This document shows, piece after piece, positions 31,598 to 39,699 of a stretch of 50,668 nt of DNA. The position numbers and the translations under genes were made by a program. A model generated the notes under the pieces. That model saw nothing but the letters and a program-made list of their open reading frames with translations. It did not search any database and was not told the origin of the DNA. Positions within the stretch are counted from its first letter, which is position 1; the number at the start of each line of letters is the position of its first letter. Source of the DNA: Streptomyces spinoverrucosus (GTDB taxonomy: Bacteria > Actinomycetota > Actinomycetes > Streptomycetales > Streptomycetaceae); assembly GCF_006539505.1 (NCBI RefSeq), contig NZ_BJND01000015.1:1-50668 (forward strand), in the 5' to 3' direction.

Positions 31598-32116
31598 ATG
31601 AGCGTCGCTGAACCCCGCAGGATTGTCCTCTTCCGGCATGCGAAAGCCGACTGGCCACAGGTGAACGACCACGAGCGGCCGCTCGCCGAGCGGGGCCGCA
31701 AGGACGCCGCTGTCGCCGGACGCAAGCTGGCCGACTCCGGCATCACCTTCGACCTGGCCCTCTGCTCCACCGCGACCCGGACCCGAGAGACCTGGAAGCT
31801 CGCCGTCCATGAGTTCCCCCAGCGGCCGAAGACCGTCTACGAGGAGCGGATCTACGAGGCCTCGCCCGGCGAGCTGATCGCCGTGCTCAACGAGACTCCC
31901 GACGACGCGCAGAACGTCCTGCTGGTCGGCCACAACCCCGGCGTGCAGGGCCTCGCCGAGGTGCTGTCCGGCTCGGCCGACGGCGACGCCCGCGAGCGGT
32001 TGAGCCGCCGCGGCTTCCCGGCCGCAGCCTTCGCCGTGCTGTCCTTCACCGGCTCCTGGAAGTCCCTGGAACCGGGCGTGGCCACCCTGCTGGACTACTG
32101 GGCCCCGTCCGAGTGA
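31598..32116 (+). CDS. SixA-type histidine phosphatase
   Basis: 172 residues of the histidine phosphatase superfamily: catalytic FRHAKADW near the N-terminus, RTRETWKLA and the second His in LLVGHNPGVQ. SixA-like members dephosphorylate phosphohistidine on signalling proteins; the true substrate here is unknown. ATG at 31598; a terminator follows before the convergent serB. Confidence 0.85.
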   Translation: MSVAEPRRIVLFRHAKADWPQVNDHERPLAERGRKDAAVAGRKLADSGITFDLALCSTATRTRETWKLAVHEFPQRPKTVYEERIYEASPGELIAVLNETPDDAQNVLLVGHNPGVQGLAEVLSGSADGDARERLSRRGFPAAAFAVLSFTGSWKSLEPGVATLLDYWAPSE

Positions 32117-32131
32117 CCCACCGCGCACACC

Positions 32132-32163
32132 AGGGGCCCGGCACCACAGGGCGCCGGGCCTCT
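32132..32163. terminator. Bidirectional terminator between sixA-like gene and serB
   Basis: GGCCCGGC (32135-32142) pairs with GCCGGGCC (32153-32160) with flanking partly paired AGG and TCT. It lies between convergent genes. Confidence 0.65.
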
Positions 32164-32184
32164 CGTAAGCAGCGCGGCTAAGGC

Positions 32185-33393
32185 TCAGTCGTCCTCGTGC
32201 GCGTCCGCCGCCTCGACCTCTTCGCGGGTGACCCCGAGCAGATAGAGGACCGTGTCCAGGAACGGCACGTTCACCGCGGTGTGCGCCGCCTCGCGCACCA
32301 CCGGCTTGGCGTTGAAGGCGACCCCGAGACCCGCCGAGTTCAGCATGTCGAGGTCATTGGCGCCGTCGCCGATCGCCACCGTCTGCGACAGCGGTACGCC
32401 CGCCTCCGCGGCGAACCGGCGCAGCAGCCGGGCCTTGCCCGCCCGGTCCACGATCTCGCCGGTGACCCGGCCGGTCAGCCTGCCGTCGACGATCTCCAGC
32501 GTGTTGGCCTGCGCGAAGTCGAGGCCCAGCCGCTCCTTGAGGTCGTCGGTGACCTGGGTGAACCCGCCCGAGACGACGCCCACTTGGTAGCCGAGTCGTT
32601 TCAGCGTGCGGATCAGCGTGCGCGCGCCCGGCGTCAGCCGTACCTCGCTGCGGACCTTGTCCACCACCGACGCGTCCAGCCCCTTCAGCAGCGCCACGCG
32701 TGCGTGCAGCGACTGCTCGAAGTCCAGTTCCCCGCGCATCGCGGCCGCCGTCACCTCGGCGACCTCCTTCTCGCACCCGGCATGGGCGGCGAACAGCTCG
32801 ATCACCTCGTCCTGGATGAGGGTCGAGTCCACGTCCATCACGACCAGGCGCTGAGCGCGTCGGTGCAGTCCCGCCGCCACGACCGCCACGTCCACGCCGA
32901 GTGCCGCCGCGTCCGTCACCAGGGCGGTGCGCAGCGGCTCGGTCTCCACGCCGGACACCGCGAACTCCACCGCTGTCACCGGGTACTTGGCGAGCCGGAA
33001 GATACGGTCGATGTTGCCGCCGGCCTTGGTGATCCGCCCGGCGATCGCGGCCGTCGCCTCGGCGGTGAGCGGATGCCCGAGCACCGTCACCAGGGACCGG
33101 CCATGACCGCGCGGCCGGTTGTCGCCGTGGCCGGAGATGATCTCGGCCTGCATTCTCATCGACTCCGCCCAGCTGTGGACGGTCGCCCGCAGCTCGCCCT
33201 CCAGGCCCTGGGGCGGCTCGGTCACGAGCGCGCACAGCACAATCCGGCCTCGCGTCACGACCTGCTCGATGTCGACCACGTCGACGGAGTAGGCGGCGAG
33301 GGTGTCGAAGAGTCCGGCCGTGATGCCCGGCCTGTCCCTGCCGAAGATCTTGACAAGGAGAGTGGGGGCGTCAGAGGTCTGCGAAGCGCTCAT
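32185..33393 (-). CDS. serB: Phosphoserine phosphatase SerB
   Basis: 402 residues. Two N-terminal ACT-like domains (LVKIFGRDRPGITAGLFDTL and LVTVLGHPLTAEATAAIAGR) precede a HAD phosphatase domain with VVMDVDSTLIQDE (nucleophile Asp near 185), VGVVSGGFTQV and IGDGANDLDM. It performs the last step of serine synthesis; the ACT domains should bind serine for feedback. ATG at 33393 has GGGAAC upstream. Mycobacterial SerB2 has the same architecture. Confidence 0.95.
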   Translation of the reverse strand: MSASQTSDAPTLLVKIFGRDRPGITAGLFDTLAAYSVDVVDIEQVVTRGRIVLCALVTEPPQGLEGELRATVHSWAESMRMQAEIISGHGDNRPRGHGRSLVTVLGHPLTAEATAAIAGRITKAGGNIDRIFRLAKYPVTAVEFAVSGVETEPLRTALVTDAAALGVDVAVVAAGLHRRAQRLVVMDVDSTLIQDEVIELFAAHAGCEKEVAEVTAAAMRGELDFEQSLHARVALLKGLDASVVDKVRSEVRLTPGARTLIRTLKRLGYQVGVVSGGFTQVTDDLKERLGLDFAQANTLEIVDGRLTGRVTGEIVDRAGKARLLRRFAAEAGVPLSQTVAIGDGANDLDMLNSAGLGVAFNAKPVVREAAHTAVNVPFLDTVLYLLGVTREEVEAADAHEDD

Positions 33394-33533
33394 GGTGTTC
33401 CCACGGTAACCGGCACCGAGTGCCGATCGCCCCCGAGGTCCGCCTGGCGGACACGGAACACTCAATAACCCTGGATGTCGCTCCGGTGGCGAACGCCTGA
33501 CAGGTCGGCCACGGCTTCGCCCCACGACCCGCC

Positions 33534-35816
33534 TCACCGGCCACGCTTCGGCCGCCCCGGAGGTGGCGGGCTCGGAGGTGGCGGCTCCGGCGGGGGCCCA
33601 GGAGGCGGCGGGCCGTCCTGCGCTGAAGAGGAACCCGACGGCCGCCTTCCGGACGACGAGGCCCCCGGCGTGCCCCGCGGCCCTCGCGGAGGCGGCGGCT
33701 CGAACGGCCGGGCGACGGTCGGGGCGTCGTACACATCGTCGCCACCCGGGGCCTGCCCCGGCGGCTGCGGCCCGTGGTGCTCGGGCGTCTGTTCGGGCGG
33801 CTGTGGCCCCTCATGCTCAGCCGCCCGCCCCGGCGGCTGTGGCCCGTCGTGCTGAGGCGTCTGGCCGGGCGGCCGTGGCCAGTCGTACTCACGCGCCTGC
33901 CCGGGTGGCCGTGGCCCCTCATGCTCAGCCGCCCGCCCCGGCGGCTGTGGCCCGTCGTGCTGAGGCGTCTGCCCGGGCGGCTGTGGTCCGTCGTGCTCCG
34001 GCGTCTGTCCGGGCGGCTGTGGTCCGTCGTGCTCCGGCGCCTGCCCGGGAGGCCGTGGCCAGTCGTACTCACGCGCCTGCCCGGGACGCCGTAACCCGTC
34101 GTACTCACGCGCCTGCCCAGGCGGCCGTAGCCCGTCATGCCCACGCGCCGGTGCCGGCGCCCGCAGCCCGTCATGCTCAGCCGCCCACCCCGGCGGCCGT
34201 AGGCCCTCGCTCCCGAGCCCTCGCGCATCCCCACCTCCAGCTGCCCCACCCGGCGGCCGAGCATCCTCCGGCTCCCGCACCCCGTCCGGCAGCCGCAGGT
34301 ACGGATTGGTGTCAGGGTTCGGCGGCCGGTACGGCGTACTCGGCACATACGGCCCAGAGGTCCCCGCATACCCCCGCACCCCCACCGCCACGTCACTGAG
34401 TGCCAGCGGAGCCACCCGCCGCCCCGCCGCCCCACTCGCGTACGCCAGCAGCGCCCCGGCGGCCCCCGCTCCCGCGCCCCACAGCGCGCCCAGCAGCAGC
34501 GCCATCCCGAGGTGCCCGCGCAACTCGACCCCCGCTCCGAACGCGTCGAACCCCAACACGGACAGCGAGGCATCCACGGACACCTCCGCCAGCCACCCGA
34601 GCAGCGGCAACGCCAACGCGGTCACAACCCCCAGCCGCAGCGCACACCGCCCGGCAAAGCCGAGGGCACCCGAACCCCGTACGCCCCCAGCACCAGCCCC
34701 CACCGGCGCCCGCACGCCCGCCCCCACGGGAGTGCGCACCGCCTGCAACACCCCCGCCAGCAGCATCATGACCACCGCCGCCACCCCCAGCAGCCACACC
34801 CGCCCGTCCAACTCCGCCAGCCGCCCCAGCGTCACCGGCTGGTCCGAGTCGACCAGCAGGTCGTCCAGCGGATCCGGCAGAAAGCGGGTGAGCGCCCCCG
34901 ACGCCTCCCCGTGCCAGGGCACGAACAGGCCGATGGGAACGCCCAGCCACACCCCGTTCGGCGCGCCCAGCAGCGCCGCCCCCGCGATCCGCCGGGGATG
35001 GTCGTCGCCGATCGCCGCGTACGCTGCCGCCGCGAGCCCCGCCGCGACCGCCACCAGGAGCACCGTGACCAGCGCGGACACGGCGGGCCGTACGACCCGG
35101 TGCACCGCCTCCCAGCCGCGCGGCAGGGGAGTGCGGCGGGAGGCCAGCAGCGCGATCAGCAGCACCCCGGCGACCCAGCCCAGCCCGCCGAGCAGCGTGG
35201 GCGCCGTGTCGACGCTGAAGCCCACCGCCGCCTCCGCGTCGATCAGGTCGCCGACCCGATCGGGCAGCAGCCCTCCGATGTCCCCGACGTCACCCAGCCC
35301 GGGAATCTCGATGCCCCCGGAGCCCGAACCGCCGGGCAGGTCGTCGAGGCCGAGCGCGCCCCCGTCGATGGTGATGACGTCGTGCCCGGCCCACGCCAGC
35401 CCGCCCAGCGTCGCCACGAACAGCACGACCACCGCGCCCGCGCGCGCGAGGAGTTCGGAGGCCGAGATCACAACTCCCGCCGCCCGCAGGGATCGTAGGA
35501 AGAACCAGGACAGAAGAAGCGCGCCGACCAGGCTCACGCCCAATGGCGTGATCTCGACGGCCGTGGTGGCCTCCGCGCCGGTCAGCCCGAAAGCGGACAC
35601 ATCGCCGGACGGCGTCACCGAACCACCCGCCCCAAGGGCCACCACCGCCGCGGTCATCGGCCCCAGCGAACCGGCCGAGTCCGCTTCCAGGAGCCGCAGT
35701 CCGAGCGCCGCCGTGCCCGCCATCCCGATCAACGCCCAGCTCACGGCGGCGATCGCGGACAGCAGGATGTCGACCCACGGCAGCCTCGTGCCGTACCCGG
35801 CCTTCTCGACGCTCAC
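33534..35816 (-). CDS. Streptophobe family membrane protein with C-terminal 12-residue repeats
   Basis: 760 residues. An N-terminal VEKAGYGTRLPWVDILLSAI segment is followed by about ten membrane helices over residues 15-500, including WVAGVLLIALLASRR and GVWLGVPIGLFVPWHGEASG. The C-terminal 250 residues are Pro/Gln-rich, soluble and repetitive. This matches the Streptomyces-restricted streptophobe family, of unknown function. GTG at 35816 is chosen for the GGGGGG 7 nt before it; ATG at 35858 is an alternative. It is divergent from the FHA-ABC gene. Confidence 0.8.
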   Translation of the reverse strand: MSVEKAGYGTRLPWVDILLSAIAAVSWALIGMAGTAALGLRLLEADSAGSLGPMTAAVVALGAGGSVTPSGDVSAFGLTGAEATTAVEITPLGVSLVGALLLSWFFLRSLRAAGVVISASELLARAGAVVVLFVATLGGLAWAGHDVITIDGGALGLDDLPGGSGSGGIEIPGLGDVGDIGGLLPDRVGDLIDAEAAVGFSVDTAPTLLGGLGWVAGVLLIALLASRRTPLPRGWEAVHRVVRPAVSALVTVLLVAVAAGLAAAAYAAIGDDHPRRIAGAALLGAPNGVWLGVPIGLFVPWHGEASGALTRFLPDPLDDLLVDSDQPVTLGRLAELDGRVWLLGVAAVVMMLLAGVLQAVRTPVGAGVRAPVGAGAGGVRGSGALGFAGRCALRLGVVTALALPLLGWLAEVSVDASLSVLGFDAFGAGVELRGHLGMALLLGALWGAGAGAAGALLAYASGAAGRRVAPLALSDVAVGVRGYAGTSGPYVPSTPYRPPNPDTNPYLRLPDGVREPEDARPPGGAAGGGDARGLGSEGLRPPGWAAEHDGLRAPAPARGHDGLRPPGQAREYDGLRRPGQAREYDWPRPPGQAPEHDGPQPPGQTPEHDGPQPPGQTPQHDGPQPPGRAAEHEGPRPPGQAREYDWPRPPGQTPQHDGPQPPGRAAEHEGPQPPEQTPEHHGPQPPGQAPGGDDVYDAPTVARPFEPPPPRGPRGTPGASSSGRRPSGSSSAQDGPPPPGPPPEPPPPSPPPPGRPKRGR
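33735..34202 (-). repeat. Thirteen 36-bp tandem repeats (12-residue unit) in streptophobe C-terminus
   Basis: The encoded unit is (L/P)(R/Q)PPGQ(A/T)xE(H/Y)DG. Thirteen consecutive 12-residue copies cover exactly 468 bp; the N-most units are Leu-Arg type, the later ones Pro-Gln type. DNA copies differ at many positions, so it is an old, diverging VNTR, probably length-variable among strains and difficult for short-read assembly. Confidence 0.85.
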
Positions 35817-36006
35817 GGCAGACCCCCCGATCCGCGGCGCGGCGTCACCGCCGCGCATGCCCCCATCGCGTGGGATTACCACTCTCCGGGCCGATTTCAA
35901 CCCCGTCAACGGCGCACGGGGACGCGCCCGTACGCGGTCTTCACAAGGCCCGACTTTCGGTCAAGGGGCCGCTCCTGAAATAGTTCCCCCCGATGTTCGA
36001 CATCCC

Positions 36007-36012
36007 TAGACT
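36007..36012 (+). promoter_or_regulatory. Candidate promoter -10 of the FHA-ABC gene
   Basis: TAGACT at 36007-36012 with TTCCCC 17 bp upstream (35984-35989). Transcription would start near 36019, giving a short leader before the GTG at 36046. Confidence 0.4.
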
Positions 36013-36045
36013 CCCTGCGACGGGGGTAACTCGGGGGACAACTCA

Positions 36046-38583
36046 GTGGGGCATGGAGTGCCGGAACTCGTACTGCAAACCAATGGACAAACCTGGACGC
36101 TCGACCCGTCCAGGGCTTACACACTCGGACGCGATCCGCAGGGCGACATCGTGTTCGACGACGCCAGGGTCTCCTGGCGGCACGCCACGGTCAGTTTCAA
36201 CGGCCGTAGTTGGGTCATCGAGGACCATGGCAGCACCAACGGAACGTTCGTGCAGGGCCAGCGGATCCATCAGTTGGAGATCGGCCCCGGCTCGGCCGTC
36301 AACCTCGGCAACGCGACCGACGGACCGCAGCTGAGCCTGTCCGGCGCCGCGGCCGCCGTCGCGCCGCAGGCCCAGCCGCAGCAGCAGCCGTTCGCCGCGC
36401 AGGGCGCGAATCCGGGCTGGTCCCAGCAGGCGCCGCAGCAGCAGGCCCCTCAAGCGGGCTGGCAGCAGCCCGCCCAGCCGTTCCCGCAGCAGCAGGGCCC
36501 GGCGGAGCAGCACGCGCAGAAGGTGCCCGGCGGTGCGGCGGGGGCACCACCGGTCTACGGCGACCGCAGCCCGACCACGTTCCACCAGTTCGCGCTCGGC
36601 CGTGTGATGCGCATCGGGCGTGCCCTGGAGAACGACCTGGTCGTCTCCGACCTGCAGGTCTCGCGTCACCACGCCGAGTTCCACTCGACGCCCGACGGCC
36701 GCATGGAGATCCGCGACCTCGGCTCGCACAACGGCACGTACGTCAACGGTCAGCCGATCGCCAAGGGCGGCTCCCAACTGCTCGGCCCGACCGACATCGT
36801 GGGCGTCGGCCACTCGACGTTCCGCATCGTCGGCGACCGCCTCGAGGAGTTCGTCGACACCGGTGAGGTGTCCTTCTCCGCCCGCCACCTGACCGTCACG
36901 GTCGACGGCGGTAAGCAGATCCTCAAGGACGTCTCCTTCGGCGTCCCGGAGAAGTCGCTGATCGCGGTCATCGGCCCGTCCGGCTCCGGCAAGTCGACCC
37001 TGCTGAAGGCGCTCACCGGGTACCGGCCCGCCAACCAGGGCGAGGTCCTGTACGACAACCGCAACCTCTACAAGCAGTTCGCCGAGCTGCGCCAGCGCAT
37101 CGGTCTGGTCCCGCAGGACGACATCCTGCACAAGGAGCTGACCGTCAAGAAGGCCCTCAAGTACGCGGCCAAGCTGCGCTTCCCCGCCGACACCACGGCC
37201 GCGGAGCGCGAGGCCCGCATCGACGAGGTGCTGCGCGAGCTCAAGCTCGACATCCACAAGGACAAGAAGGTCACCTCCCTGTCCGGCGGCCAGCGCAAGC
37301 GCGTGTCCGTCGCCCTGGAGCTGCTGACCAAGCCGTCGCTGATCTTCCTCGACGAGCCGACCTCCGGCCTCGACCCGGGCATGGACCGCGATGTCATGCA
37401 GCTGCTGCGCGGCCTCGCCGACGACGGCCGTACGGTCCTGGTGGTCACTCACTCCGTGGCCGAGCTGGCACTGTGTGACAAGCTCCTGGTGATGGCCCCG
37501 GGCGGCTCGGTCGCCTACTTCGGCCCGCCCGAGGAGGCGCTGAACTTCTTCGGCTACGACACCTGGGCCGACGTCTTCTCCGCCTTCGAGAACTACCGCG
37601 ACTACGACTGGGCGGGCCGCTGGAAGGGCTCGCAGCACTACCAGATGTACGCCGCGGACATCGACGCCGTCGCCCCGCAGGCCGTACAGATGCCGGCCAT
37701 GCAGGCGATGAAGCCGCCCAAGCCGCAGGGCTGGATGTCCCAGTGGGTCACGCTGGTGCGCCGCTATGTCTCGGTGATCGCGTCCGACAAGGGCTTCCTC
37801 GCCCTGATGGTGATCCTGCCGGCCGTCCTCGGCGCGGTGAGCCTGCTCATCGAGCCGGACAACGGCCTGCTGCCCAACGACGCCAACCCGCGGACCGGCC
37901 GGATCATCCCCAACGGCACGGCCACCACCGTCCTGCTGATCCTCGCGGTCGGCGCCTGCTTCGCCGGTGCCGCCAACTCGGTCCGTGAGCTGATCAAGGA
38001 ACGGGTCATCTACGAGCGGGAGCGTGCGACCGGCCTGTCCCGCTCGGCGTACCTGATGTCCAAGGTGTTCGTGCTGGGCATGATCACCGTGTTCCAGGGC
38101 CTGCTGGTCGGTGTGATCGGCTTCTCCAGCCGGGAGCTGCCTCAGGAGGGCCTGATCCTGGGCAGCGCCACGATGATCGAGCTCTCCCTGCCGATCATGG
38201 CGCTCGGCTTCACCTCGATGATGTTCGGCCTGATCATCTCGTCGCTGGTGAAGACGGCCGAGAAGACCATGCCGCTGCTGGTCATGTTCGCGATCATCCA
38301 GGTCGTGTTCACGGGCTGCCTGTTCGCCCTGAACGGCACGGTCGGCGTCAACCAGTTCTCGTATCTGATGCCGTCTCGCTGGGCGGTCGCCGCGGCCGGC
38401 GCCACGCTGGACTTCAACAAGATCAGCCCGCCCCAGGAGGGCGGCGACACCGACCCCCTGTGGGAGCACACGGTCGGCGCGTGGACCATGGACATGGTCG
38501 CCCTGCTCGCGCTCGGCGTGATCTGCGGCTTCTTCGTGGCCCGCTTCCTGCGCCGCCACGAGCCCGAGGTCATGCGGAAGTAA
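36046..38583 (+). CDS. FHA-domain ABC transporter (Rv1747-like)
   Basis: 845 residues in one chain. FHA domain 1 (about 24-75: YTLGRDPQGDIVFDDARVSW, HGSTNGTF), a Gln/Pro-rich linker (about 105-175), FHA domain 2 (about 183-245: RIGRALENDLVVSDLQVSRH, GSHNGTYVNG), an ABC ATPase (Walker A GPSGSGKST about 310-318, LSGGQ about 411, LIFLDEPTSGLD about 432-443), then six membrane helices of the ABC2 type. Matches M. tuberculosis Rv1747, which is controlled by Ser/Thr kinases through its FHA domains and exports cell-envelope glycolipids. Likely regulated by a PknB-type kinase here. Confidence 0.92.
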   Translation: MGHGVPELVLQTNGQTWTLDPSRAYTLGRDPQGDIVFDDARVSWRHATVSFNGRSWVIEDHGSTNGTFVQGQRIHQLEIGPGSAVNLGNATDGPQLSLSGAAAAVAPQAQPQQQPFAAQGANPGWSQQAPQQQAPQAGWQQPAQPFPQQQGPAEQHAQKVPGGAAGAPPVYGDRSPTTFHQFALGRVMRIGRALENDLVVSDLQVSRHHAEFHSTPDGRMEIRDLGSHNGTYVNGQPIAKGGSQLLGPTDIVGVGHSTFRIVGDRLEEFVDTGEVSFSARHLTVTVDGGKQILKDVSFGVPEKSLIAVIGPSGSGKSTLLKALTGYRPANQGEVLYDNRNLYKQFAELRQRIGLVPQDDILHKELTVKKALKYAAKLRFPADTTAAEREARIDEVLRELKLDIHKDKKVTSLSGGQRKRVSVALELLTKPSLIFLDEPTSGLDPGMDRDVMQLLRGLADDGRTVLVVTHSVAELALCDKLLVMAPGGSVAYFGPPEEALNFFGYDTWADVFSAFENYRDYDWAGRWKGSQHYQMYAADIDAVAPQAVQMPAMQAMKPPKPQGWMSQWVTLVRRYVSVIASDKGFLALMVILPAVLGAVSLLIEPDNGLLPNDANPRTGRIIPNGTATTVLLILAVGACFAGAANSVRELIKERVIYERERATGLSRSAYLMSKVFVLGMITVFQGLLVGVIGFSSRELPQEGLILGSATMIELSLPIMALGFTSMMFGLIISSLVKTAEKTMPLLVMFAIIQVVFTGCLFALNGTVGVNQFSYLMPSRWAVAAAGATLDFNKISPPQEGGDTDPLWEHTVGAWTMDMVALLALGVICGFFVARFLRRHEPEVMRK

Positions 38584-38597
38584 TCGCGTCTCTACGA

Positions 38598-38641
38598 CGC
38601 CGAAGGGCGGCACCCCGTCAGGAGGGTGCCGCCCTTCGGCG
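38598..38641. terminator. Strong terminator after the FHA-ABC gene
   Basis: An 18-bp perfect stem (38598-38615 with 38624-38641), 8-nt loop. It serves the FHA-ABC gene and probably the convergent transglycosylase gene (stop at 38682). Confidence 0.85.
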
Positions 38642-38681
38642 TTCGTCGACCGCGTCGTGCGGCAAGAGGTCCGCGCCGACC

Positions 38682-39401
38682 TCAGTACGCGCTGTTGACG
38701 TTGTCGATCGAGCCGTACCGGTCGGCCGCGTAATTGGCGGCGGCGGTGATGTTGGCGACCGGGTCGTAGATGTTCCAGGAGGTGCCGGGCACGTGGTACG
38801 CCTTGAAGGTCGGCGGGATCACCTGCAGCAGGCCCTTGGACGGGATGCCGTTCCGGGCGTTGATGTCCCAGTTGTTGATCGCGTTCGGGTTGCCCGAGGA
38901 CTCGCGCATGATGTTCTTGTGCAGGCCGTGGTAGGAGCCCGGGATGCCCTTGGCCTTCATGATCGACAGCGCCTCACGGATCCAGCCGTCGAGGTTGTTG
39001 CCGTAGGACTTCTTCACGGCGACCGGCTGGAACGCGATGCGCTCGACGGACCGGTTCGCGGCGGCCTTCGCCTCGCGGCGCAGCTCCGCCTCCTTCGCGG
39101 CGGCGGCCTGCGCGGCGGCCTTCTTCGCGGCAGCGGCCGCGGCAGCGGCCTTCTTCTTGGCGGCGGCCTCGGCGGCGGCCTCCTTCTTCGCCGCGATGGC
39201 CTCGACCTTCAGGCTGGCACCGGCGAGCTGGTCGGTGACGCTGGCCTTGACGTCCTTGACCGGCTCGGAGCTGTAGGCGACGTTCGCGGGGGCTGCGGCC
39301 TCGGCGGTGGTGGTCTCTCCGCCCGAGGGCACCGTGGAGAACGCGAGGGCGGCGGCGCCGAGCGCGGCGGCACCGGCGAGGGCGATCTTGTTCTTGGGCA
39401 T
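38682..39401 (-). CDS. Secreted lytic transglycosylase (SLT domain)
   Basis: 239 residues. Signal peptide (MPKNKIALAGAAALGAAALA, cut about 30-35), an Ala/Lys/Glu-rich coiled-coil-like region (about 65-110) and a C-terminal SLT domain with IMRESSGNPNAINNWDINAR, Glu about 167 being the likely catalytic residue, then SKGLLQVIPPTFKAYH. It cleaves peptidoglycan in growth or spore germination. ATG at 39401. The leader contains a predicted three-way junction RNA just after a clear promoter, so expression may be controlled post-initiation. Confidence 0.88.
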   Translation of the reverse strand: MPKNKIALAGAAALGAAALAFSTVPSGGETTTAEAAAPANVAYSSEPVKDVKASVTDQLAGASLKVEAIAAKKEAAAEAAAKKKAAAAAAAAKKAAAQAAAAKEAELRREAKAAANRSVERIAFQPVAVKKSYGNNLDGWIREALSIMKAKGIPGSYHGLHKNIMRESSGNPNAINNWDINARNGIPSKGLLQVIPPTFKAYHVPGTSWNIYDPVANITAAANYAADRYGSIDNVNSAY

Positions 39402-39431
39402 GGCTGATGGACCTCTTCGAATAGCGCGGAG

Positions 39432-39506
39432 GTCGCTCACGTCCGGCGGGGGACAGGTGCTTCCCGCACGAACGCCGCGGGCAGACAACCCGCGGCGCTG
39501 AGCGAC
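39432..39506 (-). ncRNA. Predicted three-way-junction 5' leader RNA (unassigned)
   Basis: On the minus strand the transcript would fold as P1 TGAGCGAC/GTCGCTCA (39432-39439 with 39499-39506, 8 bp perfect), P2 CGCCGCGGG/CCCGCGGCG (39473-39481 with 39489-39497, 9 bp perfect) and P3 GCGGG/CCCGC (39446-39450 with 39463-39467). It starts almost exactly at the predicted +1 and ends about 30 nt before the start codon. It lacks the c-di-AMP (ydaO) riboswitch consensus as I recall it, so class is open. Confidence 0.5.
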
Positions 39507-39514
39507 GGCAGCCA

Positions 39515-39543
39515 TTCTTAGCGGCCGCAAAAACCAGTGGCAA
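39515..39543 (-). promoter_or_regulatory. Promoter of the transglycosylase gene
   Basis: On the minus strand TTGCCA (39538-39543), 17-bp spacer, TAAGAA (39515-39520): a good HrdB-type promoter. Predicted start near 39508, immediately before the P1 stem of the leader RNA. Confidence 0.6.
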
Positions 39544-39552
39544 AGGTGTGAC

Positions 39553-39624
39553 CTACGATCCCGGGTAGTGGATCAGGGAAGGGCAAATCGGGACAGACCA
39601 GAACGTCTTTCCCGCTCGCTCCAT
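39553..39624 (-). CDS. Possible 23-residue ORF upstream of the transglycosylase promoter
   Basis: ATG at 39624, with TAGGAGA 9 nt upstream, reads MERAGKTFWSVPICPSLIHY and three more residues to TAG. The ribosome site is good, but the ORF is short, lies between queA-like and transglycosylase genes, and has no known homologue to me. Could be chance. Confidence 0.25.
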   Translation of the reverse strand: MERAGKTFWSVPICPSLIHYPGS

Positions 39625-39699
39625 GTCTCTTTGTCTCCTATAGTCCTTCGTACGTGATCTGCGCCCTATGTGCGGCCTCACATCGGCGACGTAGCGGTC

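Noticed and set aside
33735..34202. CRISPR-like array
   Set aside because: Repeats are contiguous 36-bp coding units without spacers, in frame with a 12-residue protein repeat.
36043..38613. 856-codon open frame antisense to the FHA-ABC gene
   Set aside because: Composition is Gly/Asp/Arg/Val-rich with no recognisable domain; it is the usual antisense shadow of a GC-rich gene, while the + strand frame has FHA, Walker and membrane motifs.
39432..39506. c-di-AMP (ydaO) riboswitch
   Set aside because: The location before a wall hydrolase fits, but the element is only about 75 nt and I cannot find the GGGGAACC-type and GGGGTGAA-type conserved blocks of that class. Left as unassigned structured leader.
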